From positions 1,163,924 through 1,227,923 of the forward strand of contig NZ_KB850224.1 in assembly GCF_000369805.1 (NCBI RefSeq): a stretch of 64,000 nt of DNA, read 5' to 3'. How positions within the stretch are numbered: position 1 is the stretch's first letter; each line of letters opens with the position of its first letter. Below, in pieces: positions 59,379 through 64,000 of this stretch. Source of the stretch: Acinetobacter sp. NIPH 2100 (GTDB lineage: Bacteria > Pseudomonadota > Gammaproteobacteria > Pseudomonadales > Moraxellaceae). The notes beneath the pieces were generated by a model. The model worked only from the letters and a program-made list of their open reading frames with translations, was not told where the DNA came from and did no database searches. Both the position numbers and the translations under genes were made by a program.

Positions 59379-61187
59379 GTGATAGAGCAACTTTTACCGT
59401 ATTATGAAAAACAACTACAAGAATTCGGTCAACAATCTCGAGAGTTTGCGCAGAAATATCCAAAGATTGCGCAACGCCTCTCTTTAAATCAAGAACAAAT
59501 TGATGACCCGCATATTGAACGGTTGATTCAGGCCTTTTCACTGATTGCTGCACGTATCGATAAAAAGTTAGCAGACAGTTATGACCTGTTTACTCACTCT
59601 CTATTTGAGGTCATGTTTCCTCAATATCTACGTCATTTCCCAGCCTGTACTGTCGTCAGTTTTGAAGATATCAATAAGCTCAAACAACTTACCGCTGCAC
59701 ATATCATTCCGCAGAAAACTGCCTTGAAATCTCGTAGCTTTAAAGGAGTTCAGTGTGAGTTTAATACCAGTAATGAAGTACGCTTATTACCAATTACATT
59801 AACCAATCTTGAATTTCAGACGTCGCCAAGTACACATATGCATTTGAATCAGAATGCGACTTTGAGTCTGAAATTTGAAATTTTTAATGATGCTCAACAA
59901 TGGCTTTTGGATGAAAAACTGCCGATCTATTTGGATGCGATTTCAAATTTTCCTTTGCAGGTTTTGGACAGTATTTTTCGTAAAGAAACGGGCTTTTCGA
60001 TTCGGGTCGGACAACGTGTGGTTGAAATTGCCAATCCATTTGCCGTGATGGGGTTTAGTGAGCAGGAAAGTCTCTTACCGATTGATCAGCATACTCATCA
60101 TGCTTATCGCTTGTTGATGGAATACTTTTGTTTTCCTGAAAAATTCAACTATTTGAACTTTGACTTAAGTGTTTTAAAAGGTCTGCTGCAACAGCAGAAT
60201 AGTTTTGAAGTCTTGATTCACCTCAAACTAAATTTGAATGACCAAGCCATTGTGCGTAATTATTCAGAGCTGAATATTGCCAACTTTAAATTATTTACCA
60301 CGCCTGCAATCAATCTGTTTGAAAAGCAGGCCGAACCACAAAAAAATTCACATACGCAACTGCAATATCCATTGGTTACGGATGCACATCATCCTGAGTT
60401 GTATCAAGTTTATTCAATTATTGAAATGAACATGGTACGTGAAAAAACCAATCAGGAACAAACTCATCTTGCTGTTTTGCCTTTTTTTGCGATGAGTCAT
60501 TATCACAATGATAAGGTTCAGTTTTTCTATTCTTTAAATTATTTGCCGACACAAACCAAAACTATGCAAATGGGTTATTCAATTGTTTCTAAGCATTTGA
60601 AGCCGTATGAAATTAAGTCTGATTTTATAAGTACCAGATTACTTTGTTCAAATGGTGATTTGCCACATGAGGCATTAAGCCAAAGCAATAATATTCTTAA
60701 TTTAAATGATAGTAGTCTGGCAAGACGTGCTTTGATTCTAAAGCGTCCGACTTCTCCTTATCATTTTGATAAAAACAGCAACGAGCAGTGGCGCATTATT
60801 TCTCATCTTTCGCTCAATACCTTGGCACTGATGAAAGGGGATGCATTGAGCCATGTAAAGGAACTGTTGGCTTTATATAATTTACCGCACTCTAAAGAAA
60901 ATATTTTATTGATTGATGCTTTGAAGCAGTTGAGTTTCTCAACCACCAACAAGCTGATGAATGCGAAGCCTTTTCCCATGTTTATTCGTGGTGTAAAAGC
61001 AGAATTGGCCGTGAATAAGAGTGTATTTAGAGGTCATAGTTTATATATTTTTAGTCAATTATTGAGTCATATTTTTAATCTGAAAGTTCAAATTAACAGT
61101 TTTGTTGATGTGGTCGTCAAAGATAGTCTTAACCAACAGGAGATATACCAATGCGTGCAGAACGTTGGTGGCAAGACTCTTCTGTAG
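59379..61187 (+). CDS. tssF: TssF (VasA), T6SS baseplate component
   Basis: This 602-residue protein of the VasA/DUF879 family begins with a GTG codon and Leu-Leu-Pro-Tyr-Tyr-Glu-Lys-Gln-Leu. It contains Asp-Asp-Pro-His-Ile-Glu-Arg-Leu-Ile-Gln-Ala-Phe (about residues 46-57) and Leu-Phe-Glu-Val-Met-Phe-Pro-Gln-Tyr-Leu. These are family-typical. It starts 12 bases after tssE and overlaps tssG by 37 bases. TssF and TssG form the baseplate wedge. Confidence 0.95.
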   Translation: MIEQLLPYYEKQLQEFGQQSREFAQKYPKIAQRLSLNQEQIDDPHIERLIQAFSLIAARIDKKLADSYDLFTHSLFEVMFPQYLRHFPACTVVSFEDINKLKQLTAAHIIPQKTALKSRSFKGVQCEFNTSNEVRLLPITLTNLEFQTSPSTHMHLNQNATLSLKFEIFNDAQQWLLDEKLPIYLDAISNFPLQVLDSIFRKETGFSIRVGQRVVEIANPFAVMGFSEQESLLPIDQHTHHAYRLLMEYFCFPEKFNYLNFDLSVLKGLLQQQNSFEVLIHLKLNLNDQAIVRNYSELNIANFKLFTTPAINLFEKQAEPQKNSHTQLQYPLVTDAHHPELYQVYSIIEMNMVREKTNQEQTHLAVLPFFAMSHYHNDKVQFFYSLNYLPTQTKTMQMGYSIVSKHLKPYEIKSDFISTRLLCSNGDLPHEALSQSNNILNLNDSSLARRALILKRPTSPYHFDKNSNEQWRIISHLSLNTLALMKGDALSHVKELLALYNLPHSKENILLIDALKQLSFSTTNKLMNAKPFPMFIRGVKAELAVNKSVFRGHSLYIFSQLLSHIFNLKVQINSFVDVVVKDSLNQQEIYQCVQNVGGKTLL

Positions 61188-62146
61188 TCGATCAAGTCTT
61201 TAAAAAATCAGGATCGTTTGAGTTTGTTCAATCGACGCGGTTGTTGCGCCATCATGCAGAAGCAGCACAGCAACAGGATTGGTCTGACGATTTTAAATTT
61301 GGCACATCTTTTAGTTTAAGTTTCCCCGCGACAGAGATTGAAGAGCTGAGTTATCAAGATCAGCGGATTCATTTGACCAATTTAGTGGTCGGCTTAACCG
61401 GTACACAAGGTGCACTTCCTTATACCTATACCAATAAATTAAAACAAAGTACGCGTCAGCAACGACTTGAGATTAAAGAGTTTCTAGGCCTATTTAACCA
61501 TAAGCTTACAGCCAAATATGTCGATGCCAGCTTGACTTATAATCTGGCAGTTCGATATGAAATCGAACAAGATAATCATTATCTAGATATTTTGCATGCG
61601 TTAAATGGTTATGTTCGTGCTCAGCATGAACAACATGATTTAGATGAATATTTTGCAGAATTTTCTGGTTTGATGCAGGGTCAGAACAACACTGCACATG
61701 CTCTAAAAACGGTTTTGTCTTGTGTGTTCAATGAGCAAGTGCAAATACAAGAATTTGTAAAAGAAAAGTTTAAGCTGGGTGATGAACAAAAGACCAGTTT
61801 GGGTGGGAATAATCCGAGTTTGCTTGGGGTGAATACCTTTTGTGGTGATACGGTTCAGCAAATTGATGGAAAAATCGAGATTCAAATTGGACCTTTGTGT
61901 CGTGAACAGTATTTAGCATTTTTACCTGATCAGCCCTTAAATAAAAAGTTAAAACATTTAATCCAAACGTGGTGCAGCCCAACGTTATTTATTGATGTGC
62001 GTTTAATTTTAGATAAGACCGAAGTTGCGCCAATTCGCTTGGATTCAGGACATGAAATCGGTTTGGGACAGGGGGCATTTTTAATGCCATCGGCACAATT
62101 ACAACATAACAGCGAGACTCGTTATGCACTTTTAGGAGCGGCATAA
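61151..62146 (+). CDS. tssG: TssG (VasB), T6SS baseplate component
   Basis: This 331-residue protein of the VasB/DUF1305 family has Phe-Glu-Phe-Val-Gln-Ser-Thr-Arg-Leu-Leu-Arg near residue 25 and Leu-Thr-Gly-Thr-Gln-Gly-Ala-Leu-Pro near 82. Both are typical. The ATG at 61151 lies inside tssF, preceded by CAGGAG, so the 37-base overlap is real. The stop overlaps the next gene by one base (TAATG). Confidence 0.95.
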   Translation: MRAERWWQDSSVVDQVFKKSGSFEFVQSTRLLRHHAEAAQQQDWSDDFKFGTSFSLSFPATEIEELSYQDQRIHLTNLVVGLTGTQGALPYTYTNKLKQSTRQQRLEIKEFLGLFNHKLTAKYVDASLTYNLAVRYEIEQDNHYLDILHALNGYVRAQHEQHDLDEYFAEFSGLMQGQNNTAHALKTVLSCVFNEQVQIQEFVKEKFKLGDEQKTSLGGNNPSLLGVNTFCGDTVQQIDGKIEIQIGPLCREQYLAFLPDQPLNKKLKHLIQTWCSPTLFIDVRLILDKTEVAPIRLDSGHEIGLGQGAFLMPSAQLQHNSETRYALLGAA

Positions 62147-63570
62147 TGATAAAGAAAATTTTGGCAACGCTGATCAGCTGTTTTATTTTGGTTGGGTTGA
62201 TTGTTATCTATTATTGGCGAGATATTCAGTATCAGCCTGAATCTGCTGATCTGATTAATTATTTCCTGATCTTACCTGTTGCGATTACGTTTATTTTGCT
62301 TTCACCTTGGTTGATTTATAAAGCGTACAAACATCGTCAAGAGAAAAAGCAACAAGCCGAGCTGGCTGCACAAAATCAGGAAGGTGAATCGACTGAAGCT
62401 CAACCTATTGCTCAAGACAGTAAATGGTTAAAGTTAAACTTATATGCGGCGAGTGCTTACAGTGCTTTAGGTGAAAATGATTCAATTATTGACGGCATTA
62501 AACAGTTTAGCAGTCCACAGTTAGATCGCAATCTGGTGAACTTTCATGGTGTTCCCATTCTTTCTTATCGAATTGAAGACTTAGATCCACAGCTTCAAAG
62601 TGAGGATGAGGAGGAGTTGCAGTTTTTACCCGTTCGACAGCAGCGCATCATGGCATTGATTCAACATCAACTGGAACAGCATACCGAACTTTTAGTGTCG
62701 ATCTCAGATCACTTAAAGCAGTCTAGTTTGTTTTATGAAAGTCAAAACCTGCATGAATATCGGATGCATCCCGCATGGATTGATCCAAGTTTTTGGGGAG
62801 AGGATGAGGGTGAAGCGATTCAGGTTGAACAAGTCTATCGATTAGACAAGCTGAACCTACATATTCTGTTATCTGAGGATGTGGTGCATACCTGGAATGA
62901 TGCGAGTAGTAATGAAACGATCCAAAACATTTTTTATGATTTAGGCATCATCCCGCAAAAATTTCATATTGAATATCATTATCTCAGTGCTGCATCGACA
63001 GAACAGCATTTGATTGAATTATTTGAGCGGATTCAGAATCAACCGCATGAAATTTCACTCATTCTTGCCAGTGATTCAGAAATTGACCAAGACATTATTG
63101 ATGAAAAATCTTGGGGAGCCAGTGCGTATATTCCTGCTGAATTTATTAGCAGTAGTTGTTTGGCACATCCTGCGGTCCAATTGGCGCAGTTGCAGCCAGA
63201 AAAGACATTTAATCTTGTCGTCAATCAAAATAATTTAAAGCAGATATTCCAACAGTTAGAGATTAATGATCTACCACAATATCAAGCGGAAGAACCTTTT
63301 GTATTGGTCGTTGAAGATGGTTCAGATATTAAGGTGGTGAAAAAATTAGAGCAGTTCTTTACCCAAAGTCCAGTAGAACCGCACCATTATTTATATTGCA
63401 AACCTATTTTTGGACACACCCAAAACGTGGCAAAACTTTTTGGATTGATGTTGGGGGCACATCTTCCTGAGCAACAAGTTGCCTTTGTTTATGGACAAAA
63501 TTTACAAGCATTTATTCAAGCGTTTCCTGAGGTCGAACCAGATCAGGACAGCGTAGCAATTGCTAATTGA
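62146..63570 (+). CDS. T6SS-locus accessory membrane protein between tssG and tssM
   Basis: This 474-residue protein has two N-terminal membrane helices (about residues 5-22 and 36-58), then a charged Gln/Glu-rich linker and a soluble domain of about 380 residues. The soluble part contains an acidic patch near residue 150 (Asp-Glu-Glu-Glu) and no catalytic motif that I recognise. It starts on the last base of tssG and ends 28 bases before tssM. This position is typical of an Acinetobacter-specific T6SS gene (possibly the one called asaB). Function is unknown; a role in the membrane complex is inferred. Confidence 0.8.
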   Translation: MIKKILATLISCFILVGLIVIYYWRDIQYQPESADLINYFLILPVAITFILLSPWLIYKAYKHRQEKKQQAELAAQNQEGESTEAQPIAQDSKWLKLNLYAASAYSALGENDSIIDGIKQFSSPQLDRNLVNFHGVPILSYRIEDLDPQLQSEDEEELQFLPVRQQRIMALIQHQLEQHTELLVSISDHLKQSSLFYESQNLHEYRMHPAWIDPSFWGEDEGEAIQVEQVYRLDKLNLHILLSEDVVHTWNDASSNETIQNIFYDLGIIPQKFHIEYHYLSAASTEQHLIELFERIQNQPHEISLILASDSEIDQDIIDEKSWGASAYIPAEFISSSCLAHPAVQLAQLQPEKTFNLVVNQNNLKQIFQQLEINDLPQYQAEEPFVLVVEDGSDIKVVKKLEQFFTQSPVEPHHYLYCKPIFGHTQNVAKLFGLMLGAHLPEQQVAFVYGQNLQAFIQAFPEVEPDQDSVAIAN

Positions 63571-63598
63571 TTAACTTTATTAAGAATTCGAGAACTCA

Positions 63599-64000
63599 AT
63601 GTATATCATTTTAGGTTATCTTTGGCAGTACATCACGAATCCTAAAGCAATTATTGCTTTGTCTTTATTCGTGGCACTGATTTCTTCATATTCGTCCATT
63701 CCACGCCATATTTTTTGGGCATTGGCAGCAACATATGCACTGGGCTTAATTGTCTACGGCATTTATTGGCTCATTCAAAGAAAACGCCATGCGGAACAAG
63801 GTGAGGAACTTGCCAATGCAATTGAGCAAGATAGCCAAGCTGAATATGGTCAACACAAAGATAAGGCTGAGTTACAGTTAATCCAGCAGCAGATGAAAGA
63901 ATCGATTCAACTGATTCGTAAATCTAAATTGGGGGATAAAAAAGGCAATGCAGCCTTATACGAATTGCCGTGGTATATGGTGATTGGTAATCCCGCAGCT
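63599..64000 (+). CDS. tssM: TssM (IcmF family), N-terminal part, cut by window end
   Basis: The frame from ATG 63599 stays open to the window end, giving 134 residues. Two membrane helices occur at about residues 18-34 and 40-60, followed by a charged region. The sequence ends Leu-Pro-Trp-Tyr-Met-Val-Ile-Gly-Asn-Pro-Ala-Ala, which is the usual run into the TssM Walker A motif. The gene should continue beyond the window for about 1100 residues. TssM spans the inner membrane and reaches through the periplasm to the outer-membrane part of the complex. Confidence 0.92.
   Translation, partial: MYIILGYLWQYITNPKAIIALSLFVALISSYSSIPRHIFWALAATYALGLIVYGIYWLIQRKRHAEQGEELANAIEQDSQAEYGQHKDKAELQLIQQQMKESIQLIRKSKLGDKKGNAALYELPWYMVIGNPAA

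Overview
The window reads as chromosome of an Acinetobacter species. It is AT-rich and densely coded. The evidence is gene content: a divergent single-copy type VI secretion (T6SS) locus with the Acinetobacter-specific accessory genes tagX and an asaA-like gene, a gdhA-astCADBE arginine catabolism operon, a fadE-type long acyl-CoA dehydrogenase, and several TonB-dependent siderophore receptors. Species is not decided. No tRNA, rRNA, CRISPR array or insertion sequence was seen.

Layout. 1-7.8 kb is an iron-uptake block: the 3' end of a TonB-dependent receptor, a PepSY membrane protein with two small membrane partners, then on the minus strand a FecI sigma / FecR anti-sigma / STN-containing receptor operon with a Fur-box-like site upstream. 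7.9-16.8 kb is a divergent MdtABC-type RND efflux operon with its own lipoprotein outer-membrane channel, sharing that Fur-box region. 17.2-20 kb holds fadE and a 36-residue membrane-protein ORF. 20-26.5 kb holds an alpha/beta hydrolase with a divergent AraC regulator, a second full siderophore receptor with its own Fur-box-like site, and an amidohydrolase plus short-chain dehydrogenase pair. 26.9-28.6 kb is the malic enzyme maeA. 28.6-38.4 kb is an Lrp/AsnC regulator, two operator-like palindromes, then gdhA, astC-A-D-B-E and a basic amino-acid permease, which together form a route from arginine to glutamate and 2-oxoglutarate.

38.7-47.5 kb looks like an envelope block: a pqiA gene split in two, pqiB and pqiC, then a 1332-residue single-module nonribosomal peptide synthetase of the Pls/PosA (epsilon-poly-lysine synthetase) architecture, then a BcrC/PAP2-type lipid phosphatase. 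The adenylation-domain pocket residues read D-M-E-H-N-G-T-V-S-K, which suggests a diamino acid, perhaps 2,4-diaminobutyrate. This is the most interesting locus in the window.

47.6-64 kb is the T6SS in two divergent operons. The minus operon is tssH-tssA-tssK-tssL, a Pro/Ala-rich membrane protein, and tagX. The plus operon is an asaA-like gene, tssB-tssC-hcp, a strong intrinsic terminator, tssE-tssF-tssG, an accessory membrane protein, and tssM, which is cut by the window end just before its Walker A motif.
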